Shown here: positions 1 through 9,798 of the stretch, piece after piece | Position numbering within the stretch: the stretch's first letter is position 1 | Layout of the letters: every line of letters begins with the position of its first letter | Origin: Turnera subulata | Lineage: Eukaryota; Streptophyta; Magnoliopsida; Malpighiales; Passifloraceae | DNA: 64,000 bases | Reading direction: 5' to 3' | Assembly: GCA_028386065.3 (NCBI GenBank) | Contig: JAKUCV010006754.1 | Coordinates: 31,460 to 95,459 of the forward strand | Made by a program: the position numbers and the translations under genes | Notes under the pieces: generated by a model | The model's database searches: none | What the model was told of the DNA's origin: nothing | Seen by the model: the letters and a program-made list of their open reading frames with translations, nothing else

Positions 1-303
1 GCGGTCAACCCGCCCCTCCTGGTCAACACTTACTATTTTTTTTATTATCATTATTATTATTTTTTCCCTCTCCTTAGTTTTAATTAAAACCACGACAAAC
101 CTCGTGTTTCACCCCGAAACACGATTTATTCTCAACGAAACCCAAGCGCAACAAAATCGCAACTTAATACAGATACTTCCAAGGGAAATAACTTATTTGC
201 CATGACCAAAATCCAGAAATTCCTCAAGGGTAAAATTGAAAATAAAATTTCAAAAATTCCGAGAATTCCATAAAAATTAAACAACTAAAATCCGGGGCGT
301 TAC
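1..303 (-). repeat. Terminal part of an older LTR (outer element)
   Basis: On the minus strand this stretch begins GTAACGCCCCGGATTTT and has the look of the start of an LTR-retrotransposon LTR. It is clearly related to, but diverged from, the sequence at about 3130-3407: both carry a GCGGTCAACC...TGGTCAAC block, a T-rich run, a 'cctcaagggcaaaattgga'-like block and a terminal ggggcgttac. The solo LTR at 304-3407 interrupts it 5 bp from its end; the last base and the polypurine tract of this outer element continue at 3413. The LTR runs off the left edge of the window. No coding sequence. Confidence 0.7.
299..303. repeat. Target site duplication GTTAC, left copy
   Basis: Matches 3408-3412 exactly. 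Removing 304-3412 restores a continuous LTR end followed by a polypurine tract, which independently supports the boundaries. Confidence 0.8.
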
Positions 304-1035
304 TGAAACAACCGTGTCCCAATTTTATAATAAAATACTTAAACTCATGGAAATTACCAAAATACCCCTGAAACCCAGGACACGAAACCGAATGCCAAAC
401 ATTATCCAATATCCTTAATAAAACGAGATGTCATAAACAATAAAATCAAACCGGTCTATCAAGCCATGAGTTAACCCGGCATCCTGCCGATACATCATCA
501 AATACCAAATCCCGGCAACCCGCCGATAAAGTAATCAAAATCAAGATGACATCTCAACAAAATCCAATACAGCGGAAGATGAAGATAAAATAAAAACAAA
601 GTAAAAATGAAATGCAAGTCGGCTCTATGGATCCAACCGGGAGAAGAGGCACAGCTACCTGCTGAGATAACCACGTCCGTACTCTGGAAGGGTAGGAAGT
701 GACTGCACGCTAACTAAGAGTCTGAAAAACAACGTTGGCGATTATGTGAGTCGCCTACTCAGTAAGCAGTATAAATCTAATTATATAGGTGTGCAGAAAC
801 AAGTTCGAAAGGAAAGAAGAGAAACAAGACGAGTATGCAAACATACAACAACCAGTACTAACATGCCAAGACATTCAAGCAAACAGTTCATTATTCTCCA
901 TCTGTTGTGTGTTAAGTTTTCTTATTATAATTTATTATTCAGGGCCCCCTACTGTGTGCATCGAGCTCGATCCCGTCTCATGAGACAACCAGGCATAAGC
1001 CCAAATAAAACCAGGCACGAAGCCCAAACATATCC

Positions 1036-1075
<40 letters not shown>

Positions 1076-3407
1076 GGAGGTAGAAAGGGAGAGGTAGAAG
1101 GAGGGAGGTAGAACCGGTCATTACAGACCCATATGCTAATCCGCATATCACATGCTATCCCGCATGCAAACCCGAGGGGTAATACTTCCCGTTCGAACCA
1201 ACCGGTCATCAGCACACAGTAGCCTATCTTCTACAGTACATTATTCTTATTCACAAATTATGAGTTTATGTGTGCCAAGAAACGTGATTTAACAGGGTTG
1301 TGTGTGTATTCTCATCTCAATCAAATATCCAAGTCTCCGACCCACAGCACATCACACATATCACCCAAAATCACACCACATGTTACTTCCATAACAATCC
1401 AAAAATTCATGCTCAAAAGCAAACAGTAAGACATAGGCACACAATACGGATCACAGCATGTTAGCAAACAGGCATGCAACTCAAACAGACCAATCCAACA
1501 AGCTCATGCATACAAACATAAAAAGACGTATAAAGTCACCTCGACGACGATTGTCCTGTGGAGCTTTCCCCAAAACAGATCCTCCAGCTCCCGAGGTATT
1601 ACCCGTGCCTGAATACCGGCACACACAAATATTACAAAACAATTATAATCAAAACGTGCATGCATGATCACTAAATGCTCAACTGAGTTAAACCCGACCC
1701 TAACTAGCCCACTATATGACTTCCGAGTCTAAGCCCAGAAAAATGTTCTCTCACCTGAACTCTGAGTATCGGGACCTAAGGTTCACCGGGCTTAAGCCCA
1801 ACTAAGTCCAAAAGTAGCTCCCGGGCCTATGGTCCACTCATGATATCCTTTACAAGTTCCCGGGCCTAAAGCCCTTCTAAGTCCAAAACCGAATCCCGGG
1901 CCTAAAGCCCATTATGAAGTTGGGCTTAAAGCCCGTTACCCAAGTCCAAAGGTTTTCAATTATATCCTCGGGCCTCAAGCCCATATCTTAAGGTCCATCA
2001 TCACTAAGTATAGAATTGGGCTCAAAGCCCGTTACTTAAATCCAAGATTTATTCACAGATTAAATATTGGGCCTGGGCCCGGTTTCCTAAAACCTTTCTA
2101 AGGTCGACCCGAGCCCAAATGTTCCCGGCCTATGGTTCTACCCGTGCCGGTAAGCACCCGGTTATATTTCACATATTTCCCGTTCTCGATTTCTATTATG
2201 TACATTACCAATAATACATAACCTAATCCGAAATTATAAGTACATGCTGTGAATGAACACAAATTACACAACATCGGTAATACCGTTAAATGCCGGAATA
2301 AAACCCGAGCCTTCGCCGGAAAATTCCCGAGCCTCGCCGGATTCCGGTGAACCTCGCCGGAACTCACCCAAAAACTGCCACAACCAACAACAACAACATA
2401 TTCACATCACGGCAAAACAATTACACAACACTATATCCCACAGATCCTTAAAACGAATTACAAAAGAAAATACAAAATGGATCCTTACTCGGAAATCAAC
2501 CAATCTGCTCGGAACCCGTCCACAGCCAATCCGAGCCGTGAAGCGCCCCTGCCCGGAGAAACACCACACACACACACACACACCCGAGCTCCCCACTGCC
2601 GGAACGGCAACACGCAACCACCACAGTACACCAACCTCACACGTCCACGACAGCGACCCCTAACAACAACCAATCTTCACAACACCCACCAACACCAATT
2701 AAACAAAGCCAAACCCGATTAGACAACCGGCCAAAAGAGAAACAGAGAAAAGAGAAAGAAGGAAGAGAAGGACGGCGGGCTTACCAGCGACGACAGTGGA
2801 AAACCCCGAGCCCGACCTCAGCTTCCTGTCGTTCGTCCTCGTCTGACGCGACCCGGCCCTGGTGTAGATGACGGCAAAACGGAGAGGAGGCAAAGGTGGG
2901 GTAACGGCGGAAGTACAGAGAGGAGATGGCAGTGGTTTCGGCAGTGAAAGAGAAGAGATGTTGGTGACGACGAGGGGCGAGAGAGAGAGAAAAGAAGAAG
3001 AGGAAGGAAGGGAGGTAGGAGCGGCGACGAGGAGAAAGAGAAAGAAAGAGAAGAAGAGAAGAAGAGAAGAAAAAGGGGAATCGGGCTAGGGTTGGCCGCC
3101 CTAGTGGACGACCCGTCGTCCGCTTAGGCGCGGTCAACCCCCTGCCTGGTCAACGCGCCCTCATCTTTCTTTTTTTTTTTTAAACCAAAACGACACTGAA
3201 ACTACTTAGAAACACATCTCCCAACTTCAAATCCCGATTTAACTCCAACGAGGGTTCGGTAAGGAAGAGACCCGATATAAAACCCAATAATTCGAGGTAA
3301 AATAATTTATTTCCTTGCCCAAAAATCCGAAAATTCCTCAAGGGCAAAATTGGAATAAAAATTCCGAAAATTTCGAAAATCAAATTATGAAAATTCGGGG
3401 CGTTACA
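304..3407 (-). mobile_element. Solo LTR, 3.1 kb, nested
   Basis: The unit starts TGAAACAACC and ends GGGGCGTTACA on the plus strand, so it has TG...CA ends, and it is flanked by perfect 5-bp direct repeats GTTAC at 299-303 and 3408-3412. The minus strand gives the sense orientation, TGTAACGCCCCGAATTTTC at the start. No PBS, PPT or gag-pol is seen inside, so I read it as a solo LTR left by LTR-LTR recombination. It contains a (GA)n run at about 1039-1071, an array of short GGGC...GCCC palindromes at about 1780-2080, and a purine-rich block (pyrimidine-rich in sense) at about 2735-3080. ORFs within it are low-complexity and not credible genes. Confidence 0.82.
1780..2085. repeat. Array of GGGC-N-GCCC palindromes inside the solo LTR
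   Basis: About seven short imperfect palindromes of the form GGGCyyAAAGCCC lie within roughly 300 bp (for example cgggcttaagcccaac, cgggcctaaagcccatt, tgggcttaaagcccg, tgggctcaaagcccg). Each half also reads TGGGCC/T, the core of plant 'site II' elements bound by TCP factors. Function is inference. Confidence 0.55.
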
Positions 3408-3412
3408 GTTAC

Positions 3413-3460
3413 AGTTCTACCCCACTTAACAAAATTTGGTCCTCGAAATTTACAGAATAA
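3413..3460 (-). promoter_or_regulatory. Polypurine tract and 3' interior end of the outer LTR element
   Basis: On the minus strand the sequence reads CGAGGACCAAATTTTG, then TTAAGTGGGGTAGAAC, directly abutting the LTR start TGTAACGCCCCG once the solo LTR is removed. 'Gaggac...aaatt...ttaag-ggggtagaa' is the usual 3' end of plant Ty3/Gypsy chromovirus-type elements and acts as primer for plus-strand DNA synthesis. Confidence 0.7.
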
Positions 3461-4846
3461 CAAGTGCTTAACTGACACAAACAAGAATAATCCAGTATCG
3501 AAGTATCGTTGGCCGAAACTACCAAGTAAAACCATCATGTCCATCAAACACATTTCCAAGTAAGAACTCCAATATACCAAGTCGATCATCAACTCTAGTC
3601 AAACATGATCAATGGAGCATAAGATCAACGCACTAATCAAAGAGTTTTATCCATCATCATCACCATTGATAATACCAGAATCCATAAACAATCTCATTTA
3701 TCATCACTCAACCAAATATACTCAAATCTTTTAATCCTTTAAGCATCCCCTCAGGTATCAAAACCTAAAATTATTACCCAAATAACAAGATCATCACTCC
3801 CATTGTGAATACCTCAAGATCAAAATTTATAATCTATGTCATGTTTTAAACCTTATAGCATTTCCTTTCTCTCACACCAAAATTTGTCAGAATTATGTAA
3901 ACTCCCAGAACATACCCTTAGGCATTAAAACTTGTTCATTACTGGTATATCACAAATATGACACTATAACTTAATTCCCCAAAACTTAAACATCCTTACA
4001 AAACTCATACTCATGTATTTATCTCTCAAGCCACAATTAGCACGAACATCAAAATCTTTGATAACGAACTTAAAACATCATTGTATCTCAGAGCACATAA
4101 TAAACAACTAGCAATTGATTGACAATTCCCGAGATCACCTAAAAAAAATCAAACCTCAATACAAACTTACTATCGGCATCCTCATCAGCACATGAACTAT
4201 AACCTCAACAAAAATTCATGACCAAAACCTTTTTATCACAATCACCTTTAATATCTCAAAGTCTCAACAAAGTTAAGTACCTCAAGTATCACTAAAAGAT
4301 ATTTCCCCAAATATACCATTAGATCAACCTCAAATTATCAGCTCGGACTCCGAACAAGATTTAATCCATATAATAATTTACAAATAAATTCGAGTCCTCA
4401 AGCTCAGATAGTCAGACCATAAATAACATGATCACCAAGATTACCACGATTATATCCACAAGCATCATATCAGATCATCTCTTAACAAATGTAACACCCG
4501 AAAGCAAAATCGATGGTTCTTACTTGTATTGGCCAGTTCCACACAGACAAGAAACACAAGCAAAGAGTCAAGAGTCTACACCGACTCTCACAAAATAGTG
4601 GATATTCCACAAAACAAACTTTACCACAGCCTAAGCTGTAAAGGCAAACATGTCATTTCAACGACAATACCGGGTCACTCCGACCCTCAGCAGGTGCGTG
4701 TCCTCTACCGGATCCATAGAAAGACTCACTATATGAATGCATATGACAACGCAACAACCGACTCAAAAAGGAGCAGACTCATGCACACAAAAGCACAAAA
4801 CGTATCAACACATCCCCAAGGATCTACAGCCTGCTCCGTTACCAAC
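3461..4846 (-). other. Degenerate retroelement interior, no intact gene
   Basis: AT-rich sequence between the outer element's polypurine tract and the 5S-bearing LTR unit. It is rich in stops in all frames and I recognise no gag, integrase or reverse transcriptase motif. A short LTR-like end (tgtaacacccgaaagc) is seen at about 4490-4505. The right-hand end holds a primer-binding-site-like sequence (see 4828-4845). I read the stretch as decayed interior of one or two LTR elements. Confidence 0.45.
4828..4845 (-). promoter_or_regulatory. Primer-binding-site-like sequence next to the 5S-bearing LTR
   Basis: On the minus strand, two bases after the LTR terminus, the sequence reads TTGGTAACGGAGCAGG. 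This resembles the TGGTATCAGAGC complement of the initiator methionine tRNA 3' end used by many plant LTR elements. It marks the unit at 4847-5340 as a 5' LTR on the minus strand. Confidence 0.55.
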
Positions 4847-5340
4847 TGTAACGTCCCGGCTTGACGACTGTCACTACAGACCAACACGGGACCTTTCCAA
4901 CATGCTTTGTTCTCACTCGCATGTTTCCAAGGAAAACTTCCTAAGAGGTCACCCATCCTAGAATTGCTCTAGGTGAAGCACGCTTAACTTTGGAGTTTTT
5001 CTGGAATGAGGATCGAAAAGGCAGGTGCACCTTATTGATATAGTTAGTACCCACCAAACCATTAAAGGTATTCTCAATTATACAGTCCCATACCTGTACA
5101 ACCTCGAAATCACTTCATTTGAGCTATTCTTAATTATACAGTCCCACACCCGTATAATTACGAAATCGCCCCAACTGTGCAGCCCCATCCCTACACAGTC
5201 TTAGGATCTCTCCTATTCCGATGCGGATTCGGTTCATTCCTATGCCCTTCCGTCTAGAAGCCTGCCAGAAGCCGCTCCTTGTCCATGCTCATTCCAGCAC
5301 CGGCGTTCACTTCCCGCCCTCATAGACTCCGGGTGTCACA
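4847..5340 (-). mobile_element. LTR carrying 5S rRNA promoter sequence (Cassandra/TRIM-like)
   Basis: In minus-strand sense the unit begins TGTGACACCCGG and ends CCGGGACGTTACA, giving TG...CA ends with matching inner bases. At about 4935-5005 it contains sequence close to the 3' two thirds of 5S rRNA: CAAAGTTAAGCGTGCTT (box A region) and AGGATGGGTGACCTC (box C region). LTRs containing 5S rRNA sequence plus a methionine-tRNA PBS are the defining feature of the Cassandra TRIM family; at 494 bp this LTR is longer than I recall for Cassandra. The flanks (accaac / atctc) are not a target duplication and no second LTR was found, so the element is incomplete. Confidence 0.6.
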
Positions 5341-6179
5341 ATCTCATCCCGTGGTTTGGGGATCATCTCACCCCGTGTTTGTGATTGGTGGGAATCATCT
5401 CATCCCGTGGTTTGCAGGAACCGAGCCCCGACTTATGATTGTCACTTTAGTCATAGGAATTATTATTGGGACTTCAGTATTGCTAATTGCAATTAAATTA
5501 TGTTAATATTATAACTTCTAGCCATGTATAGTTTAACATATGTAGTGTGGAACCAATTGTTAAGCGAAATTTCCTCTTCTTATTTTCATTGCATTATCAA
5601 ATGTACCTTTATGGCTGTACATTATGGAAGAACATTGCCAGATGCTTCAATTGCTACCATTTTCCATATTTTCCCAAGAGCCATAATCAACTATACAAAA
5701 TTTTCAAAATGGACCAATGAATATCTTATGACCTAGTATATTTGCATATAAAAGTTATACGAACTCTTAATATTGTTCCCTTATATTTTTACTTGACCCA
5801 CTCACTTTAATGTTGATTCACAATTTTCCAAACATCTCAGTAGAACAACAGTGCTAAGGGCATTATTGTCTTTAACAGCATTAGTCTAGTCCAGTTTATA
5901 GTTTACTAAACACTTTTCAGTACAATTGTCCTTCCCAGTGTATAGCATACCAAATAGCAAATGGGACAGTACTATATTCTAGTCCAGACCAGTCCCGTCC
6001 AGTTCAATCCCGTCCAATTGTCCAAACGCTACCATAGTACACATCAAATCCTGACTAAGTGCCAAACCCACTACACAGGTGCTGGCACTAGGAAAATGAT
6101 GTTCATTAATTAGGAGATTTTATTTCCTTTCAAAGTGGCTTATCATGTGCCCCTAGGGCACAAGATTAAAAAATCCTAT
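5341..6179. other. Intergenic, with a short direct-repeat cluster
   Basis: At 5341-5420 the phrase atctcatcccgtggttt occurs twice, about 53 bp apart, with a partial third copy between. The remainder is AT-rich. At about 5975-6035 there is a run of gtccag/gtcccgtcc phrases (ctagtccagaccagtcccg, ccgtccaattgtccaaacg) that looks like the end of a small non-autonomous DNA element, but I could not find the partner terminal repeat. No gene is visible. Confidence 0.4.
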
Positions 6180-6391
6180 AATATATTATTGCTTTTAATC
6201 AATGTGGAGTTGGTCCAACTGGTAAGCGATTTGGTTCCGCTTATACAAGATCTCAGGTTCGAGTCCTCGTGTCTACTAAAAATTCATATTGGGAGACTTA
6301 CTCACCATACTCAGGTGCGCGCGCATCCCAAATCCAATCCGGATTAGTCGGGGCAAATCTCAAGATAGAAAAAAAAAATATATTATTGCTT
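6180..6391 (+). mobile_element. tRNA-derived SINE with 15-bp target duplication
   Basis: The body is about 6195-6376. It contains a pol III A box (tggtccaactgg, 6211-6222) and a perfect B box (ggttcgagtcc, 6256-6266) spaced as in a tRNA-derived promoter, then a non-tRNA body and a short poly(A). The sequence AATATATTATTGCTT lies immediately before (6180-6194) and after (6377-6391) the element. Both copies are identical, so the insertion is fairly recent. No protein is encoded; SINEs are mobilised by LINE proteins. Confidence 0.85.
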
Positions 6392-7790
6392 CTAAGGGCA
6401 AGTCTTATATAATTATAAGGTTGTGTGTTTTCTTCATATTTATGCAATAGAATGCACTTTGTACAATTGCACTGTATGTGCTCAAATATTTCAGAAATGG
6501 AAATATATTTATTTATGTTCAATTGTCACTCTTACCACTTTTGTCAATATCACTTTTTAGAAGATAATCTTCATCTAATCTTTTATTTCAGATTAACAAT
6601 GTCTCACTCACCATTGGATATCCTTCATGTCACTTCACCTCATGTATTTTAATTTCTAGGTTCACTAATCTGTACCCCGTGCTAAATGCAAGCAGCCAAC
6701 ACTGTGGAGATTTACCATTTCTCTCATACATTTCCCGTCACTGAAAATACCATCTATTTTCTACTAACGAGTTTTAGCTTGTGTCGTATTATGCTATGTG
6801 TCCGATCATTTCATCCACCTGGGACAAAAAAGAAAATCTACTTAAAAACTTTGAAAAGTTCAATAATATTTGTATAATGTAGTAGAATGTTCAATTCCTC
6901 ACTTGTAAGGCAATATAGCTACTTGGTATATTCTTTGGCGAGCCAAAAATTGATCCAATATTCCTGACTTGCTCCAAAAGTGTCACCCTCACCTTCAAAT
7001 GTCAAAATATATAGAACTGTAATTCCGTAACAGCTGTGACAAAAAATATAGTTCAGTAACAGCTGTGTTAGTTTGATAAATTGCACTAATGTTCGTGGAC
7101 ATTGATAATTTCAACCAATAATGTGAATGATTCAACCTTATTCGAACAGAGTCTCCCCCATTGTTGGACCCCCACTGAAACAAAATAAATAAATAAAAGT
7201 TCCTGTAGATTGGTGTTGGTTCACCGCATTGTCAGTTTGTCACATTGTAGCAGGGGAGCATATTTCTTGATTTTATCGACCACCAATTTCTAGTATATAT
7301 AGAGTCTTGATCAACAAATTACATATTATGTTTCACTATTAATTCCCATGTTCAAAACCTACTTGGCGCAATGGAATCTACATTACGGCAAATAGTTTTT
7401 GTGCAAGTAAGAAGTAATCAAGAACCATTTGTGATATTATTTGAAGGAAGTTTGGATGAAATATGGATTCTCAAATTATTCTTATGCTTTCACTTGTCAC
7501 ACACACAAAAAAAAAATACAACAAGAGATACCAAATTTAGGACGGCCTGAGAGAAATTGAATTAGTACTTTTAACTTTTAAGTTTCACCATCACCTGGAA
7601 GATAACGAAGCAGGTGATATCAAACATCTACTAAGTGACACTTTACAGTGCAAAAGACAATCCAGCTGAGTTAGAACTGGGATATTCTCCTGGAATATTT
7701 GCTTAACCTTTACACTTTGTTCTAGTTTCCATCATTAAAGACAACATATGCCACCTCGATATATCTGATCCCATTTCACATATGTTCTCC
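6392..7790. other. Intergenic region upstream of the adenylating-enzyme gene
   Basis: AT-rich, no ORF with recognisable content on either strand and no clear repeat. It should contain the promoter of the gene at 7852. Confidence 0.4.
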
Positions 7791-7791
7791 T

Positions 7792-7798
7792 TATAAAA
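7792..7798 (+). promoter_or_regulatory. TATA box of the adenylating-enzyme gene
   Basis: TATAAAA lies 53 bp upstream of the ATG at 7852. Transcription would start near 7825, giving a short leader, as is usual for plant TATA genes. Confidence 0.6.
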
Positions 7799-7851
7799 CG
7801 GCCTTCACGAAGTACTTGCATTGCATATAGTAGACACAACACAAAAACAAC

Positions 7852-9798
7852 ATGAACTACGAGAACTATGATCTTTCTTTCCCAGACCAACCTGTAGTAG
7901 ACCTTTACCTCCAGGTATGGGCTAACCTGCCAGCATTCCGGTTCAAGCCTGCCTTCATCTGGGCTGAAGATGACTCCAATGGTATAACCAACAAAGGTTC
8001 AAGTACCCTCACCTACGGTCACCTCAATGAGTCAGTACAGCTAATTTCTACTCAGTTACTTGTCCAATTACAAAGAGGTGACACAGTTGTGGTATTATGC
8101 TCACCTGGGCTTGAGCTCGTTGAGGTCATTTTTGCTTGCCAAAGAGCAGGCCTCTTGAGCGTACCTATCTTCCCACCTGAGCCCTCCTTCACTAAAGAAT
8201 ACTATCACCACCTCCTCAGGGTTCTCTCACAAACTAAGCCCAAAGCTGCCATAGCTCACCATGATTATATTGCAGCTGTCAAACGCTACATCTCCTCTTC
8301 CAACAACAATCCCAGGCTTGCAGAGATGCTGGGAAAGGTCAGGTGGATTTCTACCCAAGAAATCAAAGAGAAGAATGTGGTGGGTTTTAATCCTTTGAAG
8401 TACAATGGTTGCAGACCAGAGGAAGTGTACTTGATTCAGTACACTTCAGGTGCAACTGGGATCCCAAAACCAGTTCTTGTAACCACAGGATCAGCCACTC
8501 ACAATGTCAGGCTCGCCAGAAAAGCCTACGATCTTCATCCCAACAGTGTAATTGCCTCCTGGTTACCGCAATACCATGATTGTGGTCTTCAGTTTTTGCT
8601 GCTGACAATTGTGTCTGGTGCAACATGTGTACTGACATCACCTGTTGCATTTATTAACCGGCCTAGGATTTGGCTCGAGATGATTTCAGAATTCAAGGCT
8701 ACCTGCACTCCAGTTCCATCGTTCACATTACCACTGGTGGTCAAGCGTGGAGGGATTGATAAAGGAACCCTGCCCATAAATCTGTACAGTATGAGAAACT
8801 TGATCATCATCAACGAACCTATTTACAAGGCATCAGTTGAAGAGTTCATTAAAGTGTTTGAGCCTTTTGGCCTAAACCCATCAAGCATCTCTCCATCTTA
8901 TGGCTTAGCAGAGAACGGAACCTTTGTTTGCACTTCATGGAGAAGCAACACCAACTTCTCTGCTCTCCCTTCTCACAACAAGCTCTTACCAACTGCAAGG
9001 CTCGCTTCTGATCAAGACGAGGAAGCAGAAGAAGAGGACATGGAAATTGTAGTTGTAAACGAAGACACTCACGAGCCTGTGGAGGACGGGATTGAAGGAG
9101 AGATTTGGATATCTTCTCCAAGCAATTGCGCTGGTTACCTTGGCCATCCTTCTTTGACCCGAGAGATCTTTCAGGGAAGACTAACCAATAAGTTAAGCAA
9201 ATGCTTCGTCAGGACAGGCGATAGAGGAATCATCAAAGGAGAAGAAAGGTTTCTCTACGTGATTGGGAGATGTTCAGATGTCATCAAACTCAAAAACAAT
9301 CAAGAAATACACCCTCATTACCTTGAGGCAGCAGCACAAAACAGTAGCCCTCGTTTTGTCCGGGCAGGTTGCCTGGCTGCAGTAGAAATCTCGGGCGAAA
9401 TAGTGATGGTCGTGGAGTTGCAAACAAGTGTAAAAGATGGCAGGATTTTGAGGAACATATGCGAAGAGATAAAGGAAGGTGTTTTTAAGGAGGAGAATGT
9501 GGAGATTGGATTGGTGCTTCTTGTAAGGAGTGGAAGTGTTCCAAAGACAACCTCGGGTAAAATCCAAAGATGGGCAGCCAAAAATAAGCTTATGGGAGGG
9601 AAAATGAGTGTGACAATGGAAATGCGATTTGACAGGGAGGATAATAGTATTTCCTCGTTGTCTAAGATACTAGAGGAAGTGAATATGGGGATAGGGCAAG
9701 AAGGTAGAACAGGAGGATTATCAGATGGAAGGGAAGAAATTATCTATCACTCGCTGTCCAGCAATCCATCTCGTCCTTCGCTGCTTTCTCATCTGTGA
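7852..9798 (+). CDS. Fatty-acyl-AMP-ligase-like adenylating enzyme (ANL superfamily)
   Basis: A single uninterrupted 648-residue ORF. It has the order of motifs of acyl-adenylating enzymes: A3 phosphate loop QYTSGATGIPKPV (near residue 197), WLPQYHDCGL (near 237), which is typical of the FAAL/FadD32-like branch, A5 SYGLAENG (near 350), A7 RTGDRG and A8 VIGRCSDVIK (near 460-480), and the catalytic lysine motif PKTTSGKIQR near 565. Family knowledge: these enzymes activate a carboxylate, often a fatty acid, with ATP to an acyl-AMP and pass it to a thiol acceptor. The P-loop reads PKPV where most relatives have PKG. No transit peptide or membrane segment is obvious, so a cytosolic location is inferred. 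The tail beyond residue about 590 is low in recognisable sequence. The substrate cannot be told. The ATG at 7852 sits well after the TATA box. Confidence 0.85.
   Translation: MNYENYDLSFPDQPVVDLYLQVWANLPAFRFKPAFIWAEDDSNGITNKGSSTLTYGHLNESVQLISTQLLVQLQRGDTVVVLCSPGLELVEVIFACQRAGLLSVPIFPPEPSFTKEYYHHLLRVLSQTKPKAAIAHHDYIAAVKRYISSSNNNPRLAEMLGKVRWISTQEIKEKNVVGFNPLKYNGCRPEEVYLIQYTSGATGIPKPVLVTTGSATHNVRLARKAYDLHPNSVIASWLPQYHDCGLQFLLLTIVSGATCVLTSPVAFINRPRIWLEMISEFKATCTPVPSFTLPLVVKRGGIDKGTLPINLYSMRNLIIINEPIYKASVEEFIKVFEPFGLNPSSISPSYGLAENGTFVCTSWRSNTNFSALPSHNKLLPTARLASDQDEEAEEEDMEIVVVNEDTHEPVEDGIEGEIWISSPSNCAGYLGHPSLTREIFQGRLTNKLSKCFVRTGDRGIIKGEERFLYVIGRCSDVIKLKNNQEIHPHYLEAAAQNSSPRFVRAGCLAAVEISGEIVMVVELQTSVKDGRILRNICEEIKEGVFKEENVEIGLVLLVRSGSVPKTTSGKIQRWAAKNKLMGGKMSVTMEMRFDREDNSISSLSKILEEVNMGIGQEGRTGGLSDGREEIIYHSLSSNPSRPSLLSHL

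Noticed and set aside
2781..3137. Minus-strand frame of 118 residues and overlapping plus-strand frames
   Set aside because: Low-complexity purine/pyrimidine sequence inside a solo LTR; no motif, no independent support.
4841..5345. Target site duplication around the 5S-bearing LTR
   Set aside because: Flanks do not match; one side is a PBS-like sequence, so it is one LTR of an incomplete element, not a solo LTR.
5880..6040. Possible MITE with gtccag/gtcccg words
   Set aside because: No matching terminal inverted repeat or target duplication could be found by eye.
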